From contig SXOD01000052.1 in assembly GCA_005776885.1 (NCBI GenBank), positions 24,311 through 88,310 of the forward strand: DNA of 64,000 nucleotides, written 5' to 3'. Within the stretch, counting starts at the first letter, position 1, and each line of letters opens with the position of its first letter. The position numbers and the translations under genes were made by a program. The notes under the pieces were generated by a model. That model was not told where the DNA came from, did no database searches, and worked only from the letters and a program-made list of their open reading frames with translations. The DNA comes from Planctomycetia bacterium. GTDB lineage: Bacteria; Planctomycetota; Phycisphaerae; Phycisphaerales; SM1A02. Of this stretch, positions 44,449 through 53,327 are shown piece by piece.

Positions 44449-46899
44449 TTATCGGACTTCGCTGGAACGATCTGGCGCGGAGCACGCTGCCTCGACCACC
44501 CTCGCACGTTCCACGAGGACCGAACCGGTCTCCAAGCGACTGCCTTCCTCGATGGCTTCCTGGACGTACGGGAGTGCCTCGTGGACCGGGGCGCCAGATT
44601 GAAGCAGGGACTCTGCAACGAGAAGCGCGAGCTCCCCAGTGCGGAGCCCGCCGAGGGGAGCGACCGCTCGTTGTGTCGCGAGTGCTTCTTCAAGGAACTT
44701 CCTGGCATCCTTGGGCTGCTCGGCGGCCAACGCGGCACGGCCGCAGAGCTCAAGGGTGCCCAAGAGTTTGGTCGGCCTTTCGCCGAGCCGTCGACGGCTC
44801 GCCAATGCTTCCCTCGCGACCGCCAGGGCATCGGTCGGACGGTCGGCGCGGAGCAGCAGTCCGCCGTACTCGTCGCGGGTGTCGCAGACCGTGGCGTGGT
44901 CGTCTCCGAGTTGGCCCACCAGGTGGGGCAGCGCTCGCGCGTAGTTGCCGCAGGCTGATGCCAACTGCCCCTGCTTTCCCTGCAAGTCGCCGAGGAACCG
45001 CAGGGCTTGTCCCACGCGGTAATCCTTCTCGGTGGCCTGTCCCATGAGGATGGCCAGGGCCTCGGTCAAGTCCGTGGTCGCGGCATCGAATCGACCAGCC
45101 GTCCTGGCCTGCATGGCCCGCGCGAAATAGGCGTCGGCAAGCTTGACGTGAGCGGCGCCGTGCGCCTCCTTCATGAGGGCGATGGCGGTGTCGAAGGCGG
45201 CGGTCGATCGTTCCTGGTCCTCCAGTCGCGCGTAGACGGAACTGAGGTGAAGCATCGACTCGGCGCGCTGTGCCTTCTCGGCCTCGATGTCCCAGAGGGC
45301 CATGGCGGCTTCGTACTCATTGGCCGATTCCTGAAATCGATTGAGGAAGAAGAGTGCTCGCGCGAAATTGTGGTGAGAGGCGGCGAGCCGGGATGGTCCC
45401 ACGTCCGGGTCATCGACGTGGTCCTCCCGAAGCGCGACGGCTCTCTCCAGGGCGGACCTGGCTCCGTCGAAATCGCGCGCGGTGACTCGGAGCATGCCAA
45501 TCTCGTGGAGGAATGCCGAGGCCGTCCCGGGCTCGTCGGACGCCAACTCGACGGCCTCCGCTTCGACGTTCTTGAGGAACTTCCCGAAGTCGATCGCCGT
45601 GGATCCGCCTTGCTCGGGGCTGGCCTTGCCCATCGCCTCGGTGATCGACATCAGCGTGGCCTTGGCCTTGGAGCGCTGGCGTTCACTCTCCCGAAGCTGC
45701 GTGATGGAGACGACGAGCGCGACCACCAGCATCGCGAGCGCGGCCGAGGCGAATGCCACTGGAACCCGGTACTTGCGCAGGAACTTGCCGGCGCGATACC
45801 GGACTGTCGGCGGTCCGGCCTCGACGGGGTCGCCGCGCAGGTAGCGCCGGAGGTCGTCGGCGAGGGCCGAGGGGCCGGTGTATCGACGCTCTCGGTCTCG
45901 CTCGAGGCAGCGCATGATGACCCAATCAAGGTCGCCGTGGAGTGTCGAGACCAGTTCGCGAGGCTGGATGCCTCGATGCTCGGCGAGGGTCGTGGCGTCG
46001 GCAGGCGCGGGGAGCCCTGCGCCAGTCCGGATCCGGGTGCTGGGACGCTGTGGCACCGACTCGCGGAGCTGGCGGCGCCACTCCTCGATGCCCGCCGTCC
46101 GGAGCAACCCCTTCTGGAAGGGAAGGGATCCGGTGAGCAGTTCGTAGAGGACCACGCCAAGCGCCCAGACGTCCACCCGGGTGTCGATGTCAATGTCGAC
46201 GCCCGACGGCTCTGCCTGTTCGGGCGCCATGTAGTCCGGCGATCCGAGCACCTGTCCCACCAGGGTTGCGGACTCGCCCGAGGTGGCGGCGTTCACCACC
46301 TTCGCGATGCCGAAATCGATCACTTTCGCCCGGTAGCCGCTGCCCTCGCGCGTGACGATGATGTTGGGTGGCTTGAGGTCCCGGTGGATCAACCCCTTGT
46401 TGTGGGCGTGCTGGACCGCCTCGGCGACCTGGATCATCAGGTCGATGCGCTGGCGGATCGTGAGCGTGTGCCGATCGGCGAACGCATCGATCGGCTCGCC
46501 GGCCACGAACTCCATCGCGAAGAAGGGGAGCCCCTCCTTGGTCGTGCCGGCGTCGTACACCTTGGCAAGCGATGGATGGTCCAGCACCGCCAGGGCTTGC
46601 CGCTCCGCGTTGAAGCGGGCGACGATGGCGTCCGAATCCATCCCGCGCTTGAGCACCTTGATGGCGACGTCGCGCTGCAGCGGGGCCGTCTGCCTGGCCA
46701 GCCACACCGCCCCGAATCCACCCTCACCCAGGAGCTTCACCATCTGGTACTCGGAAGCGCCGCCGCCGCCGAGGCTTCGGGTGTCGGCCTGCCGGACGGG
46801 CATCGTGACCGCTTCGGCGTCGCTTGGTTTGGTGGGGCGGCGCTCCGGCGGATCTGGCGGGACGGCCGCACTGTCGAGGGTGGCTCCCTCGTCAATCAT
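44449..46899 (-). CDS. Transmembrane Ser/Thr protein kinase with TPR domain
   Basis: 816 residues. The N-terminal kinase (about 55-350) has the Gly loop GEGGFGAVWLA, the ATP lysine in VAIKVLKRG, the catalytic loop HRDLKPPN and DFG in VIDFGIAK. A single membrane helix lies near 375-400 (VAFASAALAMLVVALVV), and the outer part is a helical TPR region (about 420-790). It is a PknB-like receptor kinase signalling from the envelope. The downstream dockerin-like gene begins 260 bp away. A functional link with the FHA/HD-GYP protein at 26219 is possible but unsupported by position. Confidence 0.92.
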   Translation of the reverse strand: MIDEGATLDSAAVPPDPPERRPTKPSDAEAVTMPVRQADTRSLGGGGASEYQMVKLLGEGGFGAVWLARQTAPLQRDVAIKVLKRGMDSDAIVARFNAERQALAVLDHPSLAKVYDAGTTKEGLPFFAMEFVAGEPIDAFADRHTLTIRQRIDLMIQVAEAVQHAHNKGLIHRDLKPPNIIVTREGSGYRAKVIDFGIAKVVNAATSGESATLVGQVLGSPDYMAPEQAEPSGVDIDIDTRVDVWALGVVLYELLTGSLPFQKGLLRTAGIEEWRRQLRESVPQRPSTRIRTGAGLPAPADATTLAEHRGIQPRELVSTLHGDLDWVIMRCLERDRERRYTGPSALADDLRRYLRGDPVEAGPPTVRYRAGKFLRKYRVPVAFASAALAMLVVALVVSITQLRESERQRSKAKATLMSITEAMGKASPEQGGSTAIDFGKFLKNVEAEAVELASDEPGTASAFLHEIGMLRVTARDFDGARSALERAVALREDHVDDPDVGPSRLAASHHNFARALFFLNRFQESANEYEAAMALWDIEAEKAQRAESMLHLSSVYARLEDQERSTAAFDTAIALMKEAHGAAHVKLADAYFARAMQARTAGRFDAATTDLTEALAILMGQATEKDYRVGQALRFLGDLQGKQGQLASACGNYARALPHLVGQLGDDHATVCDTRDEYGGLLLRADRPTDALAVAREALASRRRLGERPTKLLGTLELCGRAALAAEQPKDARKFLEEALATQRAVAPLGGLRTGELALLVAESLLQSGAPVHEALPYVQEAIEEGSRLETGSVLVERARVVEAACSAPDRSSEVR

Positions 46900-46955
46900 C
46901 GTGAGATCGTATCGGCGCGTGGCAAAGGGTCCTTGAGCGACCTAGCCTCTTGCCG

Positions 46956-49253
46956 ATGTCTGGACGTCTCGCAGCGAGTGCCTTCCTGGTCGTTGTTGCC
47001 CGCACCACGGCCGACATCACCGTGACCCACGGCCCGTTCGTCGGGGACGTCACGCCAGCGGGCGTGCGGGTCTGGGCCCGCATGGAGTCGGCGCAGCAGA
47101 TCCCGGTCCTCGTGGTCACCGGCGCGGACGGTGCCCCAGCCGATAGCGTGGCCGTGGCTGTCGATCGGCCCTCCGTGGATCCATCACTCGTGCACTGGCG
47201 AGTCTCCGGCCTGGAGCCCGCGCACACGTACCGATATGAGGTGCGCGACGAGGCCGGTGGTGTCGTCGCCGGGCATCGTGGCGGCTTCATCCGAACCGCA
47301 TCGGTCGGGCGAGCGGAACACGGCGTGTTGGCGGTCGGGTCGTGCGCCGACGAGGACGAGGGGACGCAAGCGATCCTGGCCGAAGTGGGCCGATGGGGAC
47401 CGGATGCCGTGCTGCTGCTGGGTGACACGCCGTACATCGACTCGGTCGACCAGGCCGTGCAGCTGGGGCGGCATGGCGAGTTCATGGCGATGCCCGCGCT
47501 GCAGGCGTTGGCACGTGACCGGCCGCTCTACGCGATGTGGGACGACCACGACTTTGGCCTCAATGACACCGACGGCCGCATGAAGGGCAAGGAGGTGGCG
47601 CGCGAGTGCTTCCTCGCCTGGCACGACAATCCCTCGGCGGGCCACGACGACCAAGGCGCCTACTTCCGCTTCAGTGTCGGGCCGATGGACGTCTTCGTGG
47701 TGGACACGCGATGGTTCGCCCGCACGGCGCGAAGTTCGCGGGCGCAGCATGAGTGGGCGTTGCTTGGGGAGGAGCAATGGCAGTGGCTGGAGAACGGGTT
47801 GCGCACCAGCACCGCGCGATGGAAGGTGGTCGCGTCGAGCATGGTCTTCAACGCGTCGGTGCGACCCTTCAAGACCGACTTCTGGATGATGTACCCATCG
47901 GAATACAGGCGCCTGGTCGACACGATTGGCGCGATGCACGTGTCCGGGGTCGTCCTCGTGTCTGGCGACGTCCACAACAGTCGTGTGCTGCGGCACCCAA
48001 CGAGCAGCGTGGTCGGCTACGACCTGATCGAAGTCGTGTCCAGCCCGATGCACGAGCGAGTGCACGACTCGGCGACCTGGTCACCCAGCCCGTGGGTGGA
48101 AGCGAGCTACCCGCGGCCGAACATGATGGCTCTCCTCTCCGCACAGGATGACGCCCACGGCGCGGCGCTGCGCCTGCGCTTCGTGGATGCCAAGGGTGAC
48201 GTGTATCACGACCAGGTGCTGGCCAGCGCGCCCGCGACCACGGACAGCGGGGCGTCGAATGTGCCCGCGGCGATGGTTCCGTGGGATGCCATGCGTGCGG
48301 CGTGGGACACAGACCCGGCGGATCGAGGGGTGGCCGAATCCGCGATCTCGGCCAGCGCCGCGTGGCTGGCTTCCCCGGCCGGCGTGCGGGAGTGTGCTCG
48401 GGAGCGATGCGATGCCTCACTCGTCCACGCCGATCTCGAGGCGCTCAAGCAGTGGGTGGCGAGTGACGACGTCTTGGTCGCGCCGCCCTCGATGTCGATG
48501 TGGCCCGTGAATGGCGGTGCTCCGATCCACCTGACCGGGTACGCGACTCCAGAATGTGCGGGGCACGCCGGCCTCACGGAGCCACCATCGCCCAACACCT
48601 GGTGGCCGCTGGTCGCGCGGCCCGACGAGGTGTCGCCGGGAGAGCCCGGTCCCGTCCGGGCGGATGGGATGCGGCAACTCCGTACACCGGTGGCCTGGGC
48701 GACGGACCGGCTTGACGGCTACTTGGCCGAAGTGAATGGCTCGGTCCGACTCCAGATGCCGGATGGCACGACGCGCTGCCTCGTCCATGACGGCACGAAT
48801 GAGCGACCGTACGCCAGCCTGGGCAAGCTCATGGTCCGGGAGGGACTGCTGGCACCAGACGAGGCGACGCTCGGCTCGTTGAGGGACGCCTGGGGCCGGC
48901 AGCCGGAACGGGTGTGCCGCCTCATGATGGAGAATGCTCGGCACGTCTACTGGCGAGAGGTCCCGTGTGACTCGTTCCCGCCATCCGCGACTGGACCCGT
49001 GCTGGTCCCGTTCCACAGCGTGGCCATCGACCCAGCCATTGCCCCACCCGGTGCCCCCGCCATCCTGGAAACGTCGATCGGCGGAACCGTGCGCACGCTG
49101 CTGGTGGTCTGCACCGATCGCGGCGGCGCCATCAAGGGGCCAGCCCGGTGCGACCTCTACTGCGGGATTGGCGCCGGGGCGATGTCGGTCGCGGGGGAGA
49201 TCAGCGGCGAGGCGCGGCTGTGGCTGATTGGGCCGGCAGTGCACGGCGAGTGA
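46956..49253 (+). CDS. PhoD-like metallophosphatase with long C-terminal extension
   Basis: 765 residues from the ATG at 46956. A signal peptide (about 1-20) leads to an Ig-like N-terminal domain. The metallophosphatase core (about 100-400) shows GSCADEDEGTQ, LLLGDTPYID, YAMWDDHDFGLNDTDG, VFVVDTRWFAR and LVSGDVHNSRVL, matching the metal ligands of PhoD. It would hydrolyse phosphate esters outside the cytoplasm. About 330 further residues (about 430-765) have no recognised family. The 3' end overlaps the convergent coaBC gene by 53 bp. Confidence 0.85.
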   Translation: MSGRLAASAFLVVVARTTADITVTHGPFVGDVTPAGVRVWARMESAQQIPVLVVTGADGAPADSVAVAVDRPSVDPSLVHWRVSGLEPAHTYRYEVRDEAGGVVAGHRGGFIRTASVGRAEHGVLAVGSCADEDEGTQAILAEVGRWGPDAVLLLGDTPYIDSVDQAVQLGRHGEFMAMPALQALARDRPLYAMWDDHDFGLNDTDGRMKGKEVARECFLAWHDNPSAGHDDQGAYFRFSVGPMDVFVVDTRWFARTARSSRAQHEWALLGEEQWQWLENGLRTSTARWKVVASSMVFNASVRPFKTDFWMMYPSEYRRLVDTIGAMHVSGVVLVSGDVHNSRVLRHPTSSVVGYDLIEVVSSPMHERVHDSATWSPSPWVEASYPRPNMMALLSAQDDAHGAALRLRFVDAKGDVYHDQVLASAPATTDSGASNVPAAMVPWDAMRAAWDTDPADRGVAESAISASAAWLASPAGVRECARERCDASLVHADLEALKQWVASDDVLVAPPSMSMWPVNGGAPIHLTGYATPECAGHAGLTEPPSPNTWWPLVARPDEVSPGEPGPVRADGMRQLRTPVAWATDRLDGYLAEVNGSVRLQMPDGTTRCLVHDGTNERPYASLGKLMVREGLLAPDEATLGSLRDAWGRQPERVCRLMMENARHVYWREVPCDSFPPSATGPVLVPFHSVAIDPAIAPPGAPAILETSIGGTVRTLLVVCTDRGGAIKGPARCDLYCGIGAGAMSVAGEISGEARLWLIGPAVHGE

Positions 49254-50502
49254 ACTCGCGCTCGACCAAGTCCGCGATCGCGCTGGCGATCGCGCGCTTG
49301 CCTTCGACCCGGACAGGCGCCGACTCGCGTGTGCACATCCACGACACCTGTGGCGGAGTGGTGCCGTCGGCGCGAGGCGCGAAGTCGTCGCCTCGATTGG
49401 CGACGCAGGCCCCGTCGCGCGCCGCGCGCTCCTGCCCGATGCGGAGCAACTCCTCTGTCGAGATGCCCTCCTCATGCTTGAACCCGACGAGGAAGGTGTC
49501 GGGGTGCCGTTCGCGGACGAGATCGATCACCTTGGCCGCGGGCCGCAGGACCAGTGGCCACTCCTCGCGGCTGCTGACCTTGCCTTGTCGCGGCGCGTGC
49601 GGCTCAAAGTCCGCGGCGGCGGCGCTGAGGATCGAGGCGTCGTGCGAACCGGCGTCAAGCAACTGCATGACCCGATCGCGGTAGTCCGAGAGGTCCTTCA
49701 CTCGCCAGGTGTTGATCCACGCCGGTCCGGCAATGCTTCCCGCGCCCAGCACCAAGTCGACGTGTGCACCACGGAACTCGCACTCCCGGGCCACCTCGAT
49801 CGAGAGCGATCCCGTGAAATGGTTGGAGATCGTCCGCACGCCATCCAAGAAGGCGGCGATGGGTCCACCGGTCACCAGCACGCGGCGCCCCGCGAGCGGG
49901 CTCCGGGAGAGCGCCCGGCAGCAGGCGGCGACGATGACCTCCTCGTCCGGGAGGTTGAGCTTCCCGGCGTCCATGCGGGGGGCGATGAACCCGACTCCGA
50001 TGGACTCCAGCCGTCGCATCGCCGCGGTGAGGATCGAGTTGTGCATCGACCCATGCATCGTGGGGGCGACCAGGATCCGGCACTCGCCTCGCTCCATGCG
50101 CCCGATCGCGCTGGCCAGCGTGGCGGTGAGCAGTCCGTCGGCGATGCAGCCGGCCATCTTGCCGATCGTGTTATAGGTGGCAGGCGCGACGCAGTAGAGG
50201 TCAAACCGCTCGGCGTCGGAGAGGTGTTCCGCGCGGGGCGAGAGCCGCGTGACGGCGGGTCGGTCACACGACCAGCTCATGGTGTCCGCCGTGACGTACC
50301 GGAGGCCTTCGTCCGAGAGGAAGGAAGTGACCTGCGCGCCCTGGCGCCGGAGGGCACGGGCCAGCATCGGTGCCTTCATCGCCGCGATGCCACCGCAGAC
50401 CATCAGCGCGATGCGCTTCCCCTCCAGGTGCGTGCCATCGAGGCGTACCTCGTGATCGCCCAGGTCGGACGGCGTGGGTGGCGTGAAGTCCCAGTGCTTC
50501 AT
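49201..50502 (-). CDS. coaBC: Bifunctional phosphopantothenoylcysteine decarboxylase / phosphopantothenate-cysteine ligase
   Basis: 433 residues from the ATG at 50502. The flavin-dependent CoaC part (about 1-190) has IALMVCGGIAAMKAPMLARA near 33, 'APATYNTIGKMAGCIADGLLT' and APTMHGSMHN near 135. The CoaB ligase part (about 200-400) has VLVTGGPIAAFLDGVRTISN near 215, then AAAADFEP, and FKHEEG near 360. It makes phosphopantetheine for coenzyme A. It lies 19 bp after the RNase D gene on the same strand. Its end overlaps the convergent phosphatase gene. Confidence 0.92.
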   Translation of the reverse strand: MKHWDFTPPTPSDLGDHEVRLDGTHLEGKRIALMVCGGIAAMKAPMLARALRRQGAQVTSFLSDEGLRYVTADTMSWSCDRPAVTRLSPRAEHLSDAERFDLYCVAPATYNTIGKMAGCIADGLLTATLASAIGRMERGECRILVAPTMHGSMHNSILTAAMRRLESIGVGFIAPRMDAGKLNLPDEEVIVAACCRALSRSPLAGRRVLVTGGPIAAFLDGVRTISNHFTGSLSIEVARECEFRGAHVDLVLGAGSIAGPAWINTWRVKDLSDYRDRVMQLLDAGSHDASILSAAAADFEPHAPRQGKVSSREEWPLVLRPAAKVIDLVRERHPDTFLVGFKHEEGISTEELLRIGQERAARDGACVANRGDDFAPRADGTTPPQVSWMCTRESAPVRVEGKRAIASAIADLVEREFTRRALPAQSATAAPRR

Positions 50503-50521
50503 GGTGCGGTCGGGCTCGCCA

Positions 50522-51811
50522 TCAGGTGGCGGGTCCGTCTCCCTTCCAGCCGATCTCGAAGCGAGCCTTGCCGTCCAGGAAGTCAGCCAACCACGCACCC
50601 AGTGCCTCGGCTCGCCAGTCGGTGGGCGCAAAGAGGGTCGATGTGTCCCCCCGGCGGCGACGCATGTACCACTTGGAGAGGTCGCCTCGCGAAATGATCA
50701 TCGCGGGCGCCATGCCTTCGGCGATGCACCGCATGGTGACGATGGACCAAAGCGCGTCGATGGCCATGCGTTCGCTGGCGTCTTCCTTCGCGCCATTCCA
50801 GCTCTCGTCCTTGCTCGTCGGCGCGTCCACGCCGCGCTTGACGGCAGCCAGGATGTCGCCCCCGTGGCTGGCGGCGAGCGGCCGAGGCATCCCCCGCACT
50901 TCCGCCAGCGCGGCCACCGCCGTTGGCTTGCTCCGCGCCAGGTCCAGCATGACGGCGTCCGGGATGAGGGCCCGCGGCGGCTTGTCCAGGTGCTTGGCCA
51001 ACTGGTGGCGCGTCACGACCAGCTCGCGGAGGATCGTCATCGTGCGCGGGCGCATGGTGAGGCCGCGGCAGGCGCGTCGAACCTGGCCATCGGGGTCAAA
51101 GTCGTCGTTGGAGACGATCGTCGCGGCACATTCCCGAAGGGTCCATTCGAGGCGGCCGCGCTGCGACAATCGATCCTTCAGGATGGACCACACCAACGGC
51201 AGGTATCGAACGTCATCGGCGGCGTAGGCCAGCTGGTTTGGACTCAGCGGCCGCTTGTCCCATTCCGTGAAGGTGTGGCCCTTCGTGATGCGGTGATTGG
51301 TGACGGCGTGGATCGCGTTGGCCAGCGAGGTCGGCCACGGCATGTCCAGGAGGCCAGCCGCGATCTGCGTGTCCACGATCGACTGCGCCGTGCGGCCCGC
51401 CAGCCGTTGTGCCGTCACGATGTCCTGCCCGCCGGCGTGGACGATGCACTCCACCGAGGGAGAGACGACAGCCTCCCAGATCGGCCGCAGATCAGGCAGC
51501 TCCAACGGGTCAATGATCGCCACCCGCTCGCTGGTCGCCACTTGGACGAGGCAGATCTGGGGATAGAAAGATTCCTCACCGATGAACTCGGTGTCGTAGG
51601 CAAAGGTGCCCACGGCATTGATGTGCGCCGCGAACTCGGACACGGCGGCTGGGGTGCGCAGCATCTCGGCTGGTCCCTGGGGGACTCCGGCCCGGAGGAG
51701 TGTCCCTGCAGGAGGAGCCTCGTCGGCGTGCGCTTCGGCATGGTGGATGGCGCGCTTTCGACGGCGGTAGTTCAAGGCGGGGGATGCTAAGGGCAAGCAC
51801 CTCGGATCCAT
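50522..51811 (-). CDS. rnd: Ribonuclease D-like 3'-5' exonuclease
   Basis: 429 residues. The DEDD exonuclease domain (about 55-225) contains YDTEFIGEESFYPQICLVQV (first Asp and Glu), VHAGGQDI, DTQIAAGLL and YAADDVRYL (last Asp with Tyr). An HRDC-like domain follows (about 225-310), then a tail with a basic segment YMRRRRGD. RNase D trims the 3' ends of tRNA precursors. It leads the coaBC gene by 19 bp. The start could be 51811 or an internal Met. The gene is divergent from menF over 97 bp, a likely shared promoter region. Confidence 0.88.
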   Translation of the reverse strand: MDPRCLPLASPALNYRRRKRAIHHAEAHADEAPPAGTLLRAGVPQGPAEMLRTPAAVSEFAAHINAVGTFAYDTEFIGEESFYPQICLVQVATSERVAIIDPLELPDLRPIWEAVVSPSVECIVHAGGQDIVTAQRLAGRTAQSIVDTQIAAGLLDMPWPTSLANAIHAVTNHRITKGHTFTEWDKRPLSPNQLAYAADDVRYLPLVWSILKDRLSQRGRLEWTLRECAATIVSNDDFDPDGQVRRACRGLTMRPRTMTILRELVVTRHQLAKHLDKPPRALIPDAVMLDLARSKPTAVAALAEVRGMPRPLAASHGGDILAAVKRGVDAPTSKDESWNGAKEDASERMAIDALWSIVTMRCIAEGMAPAMIISRGDLSKWYMRRRRGDTSTLFAPTDWRAEALGAWLADFLDGKARFEIGWKGDGPAT

Positions 51812-51908
51812 GGAAAGACTCGTCCGATAACACTATGTCTCGGTTTCGCCATCCCGATTCTGACGCCGTCGGGGCCCAATCGAACTCACGTTCTATCATT
51901 CGGGGCTC

Positions 51909-53327
51909 ATGACAGTGGTCCCCGCGCAGGCGAGCCGTGTCTGTTGGCTTCCGTCAGCTCCATCGCTTGACGTCGCGACCGGGCGGTTGCTGGAGTGGCT
52001 CACCGAGAGTGACTTTGGCGAGGCGCGGCACGTCCGGGTGCCCATTCCGATGATCGATCCACTGGCTTGGCTCGGGTCCCAGCCGACCCATTCGGGCCGT
52101 TGGTACTACCAAGCTCGAGGGGGGGACGTGGCCGGCTTTGCGCTGGCGGGGCTGGGTGTGGCGGCAGACGGTGCACGGTTGGGTGACCCCGCCGTCGCCG
52201 CACTTCTTGGCCTCACCGACCGATCGGCCTGGTGCACGGGGCCGATCGCCTACTCGTGGCGTGGATTCGATGAGGCCAGTCGCCTGGAACCATCACCGTG
52301 GAGCACCCTCGCCGGGCGCGGGGTGGTCGTGCCCCGGGTGGATGTTCGTCGGGATGGGGATGGGTGGAGCGTGGGATTGTCGATCGTGGAGGGATCGCCG
52401 TCGGAACGTGAAGCGTCGCAGGGCCTGCTCGAGGCGTTGGTTCCGACCACTGCCCAGACCCCTGCGCCCCAGCTTGAGTTGGTGGCCGATGACAATCCGG
52501 CACGGTGGGCCGACAGTGTGGAGCGCGCCCTGGCTGCGATCGCCGATGGCAGGCTGGAGAAGGTCGTGCTCGCGCGAACCCGTCGGCTGGCACCGGTGCC
52601 AACGGGCGACGGGACCACGCGCCGGATCGACCCCGTCGACGTCGCCGCGGCCTTGCGCCGTGAAGAGCCATTGGCTGCGATCGCCGTGCTGCAGCCGGGA
52701 GAGGGTCCCGCGTTCGTCATGGCCAGCCCGGAGCGCCTGTATCGGCGGCGCGACCGGATCGTCGAGAGCCACGCCGTCGCCGGGACCTGTGGGCGCGGCC
52801 CGGACCCCGACGCCGATGAACGGCTGGCTGAACGCCTGTTGAAGAGCGACAAGAATCGGCGCGAGCATGACCTGACGCTCCACCACATCGAAGAGGTGCT
52901 GGCGCCGCTCACGACCGAGCGATCGTGGCAGCGCGAACCTCGCATCCTGCGCCTCACCCATGTGCAGCACCTGGTCACCGAGCTGCGCGGCGCCCTCCGT
53001 GAGGATGTGCACGACGATGCGATCCTCCAGGCGCTGCACCCCACGCCGGCCGTCTGCGGCGTCCCCACCGCCGCGGCCCGCGAGTTCATCCGGCAGCAGG
53101 AGTGGACGCCGCGCGGGCTCTACGCCGGCGTGGTCGGCGTGTCATGCGAGGCCGCCGGTGAGTTCTCGGTGGCCATCCGATCCGCGCTGGTTGACGGCGC
53201 GACGGTGCTTGCGTTCGCTGGAGCCGGGATCGTGGCCGGATCCGAGGCCGACTCGGAATGGCTGGAGACTTCTCGCAAGCTCGAGACGTTTGATGCGCTG
53301 ACCCGGAGCCCCCGGCACGCCTCGTGA
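51909..53327 (+). CDS. menF: Isochorismate synthase
   Basis: 472 residues. Converts chorismate to isochorismate, first step of the o-succinylbenzoate branch of menaquinone synthesis. The C-terminal chorismate-binding domain carries ALAAIADGRLEKVVLART near 205, 'HAVAGTCGRGPDPDADERLA' near 290, 'VQHLVTELRGALREDVHDD' near 350 and GIVAGSEADSEWLET near 440. The N-terminal third is less conserved. It heads the operon menF-D-H-B-A-C and overlaps menD by 4 bp. An entC-type siderophore role is unlikely given the neighbours. Confidence 0.93.
   Translation: MTVVPAQASRVCWLPSAPSLDVATGRLLEWLTESDFGEARHVRVPIPMIDPLAWLGSQPTHSGRWYYQARGGDVAGFALAGLGVAADGARLGDPAVAALLGLTDRSAWCTGPIAYSWRGFDEASRLEPSPWSTLAGRGVVVPRVDVRRDGDGWSVGLSIVEGSPSEREASQGLLEALVPTTAQTPAPQLELVADDNPARWADSVERALAAIADGRLEKVVLARTRRLAPVPTGDGTTRRIDPVDVAAALRREEPLAAIAVLQPGEGPAFVMASPERLYRRRDRIVESHAVAGTCGRGPDPDADERLAERLLKSDKNRREHDLTLHHIEEVLAPLTTERSWQREPRILRLTHVQHLVTELRGALREDVHDDAILQALHPTPAVCGVPTAAAREFIRQQEWTPRGLYAGVVGVSCEAAGEFSVAIRSALVDGATVLAFAGAGIVAGSEADSEWLETSRKLETFDALTRSPRHAS

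Noticed and set aside
45007..47025. Very long open frame antisense to the Ser/Thr kinase
   Set aside because: High GC leaves long open antisense frames; composition is Arg/Gly-rich with no domain, and the kinase on the other strand is certain. The same holds for open frames antisense to the SNF2 gene near 36581-38236 and to the PI-PLC-like gene near 17763-19061.
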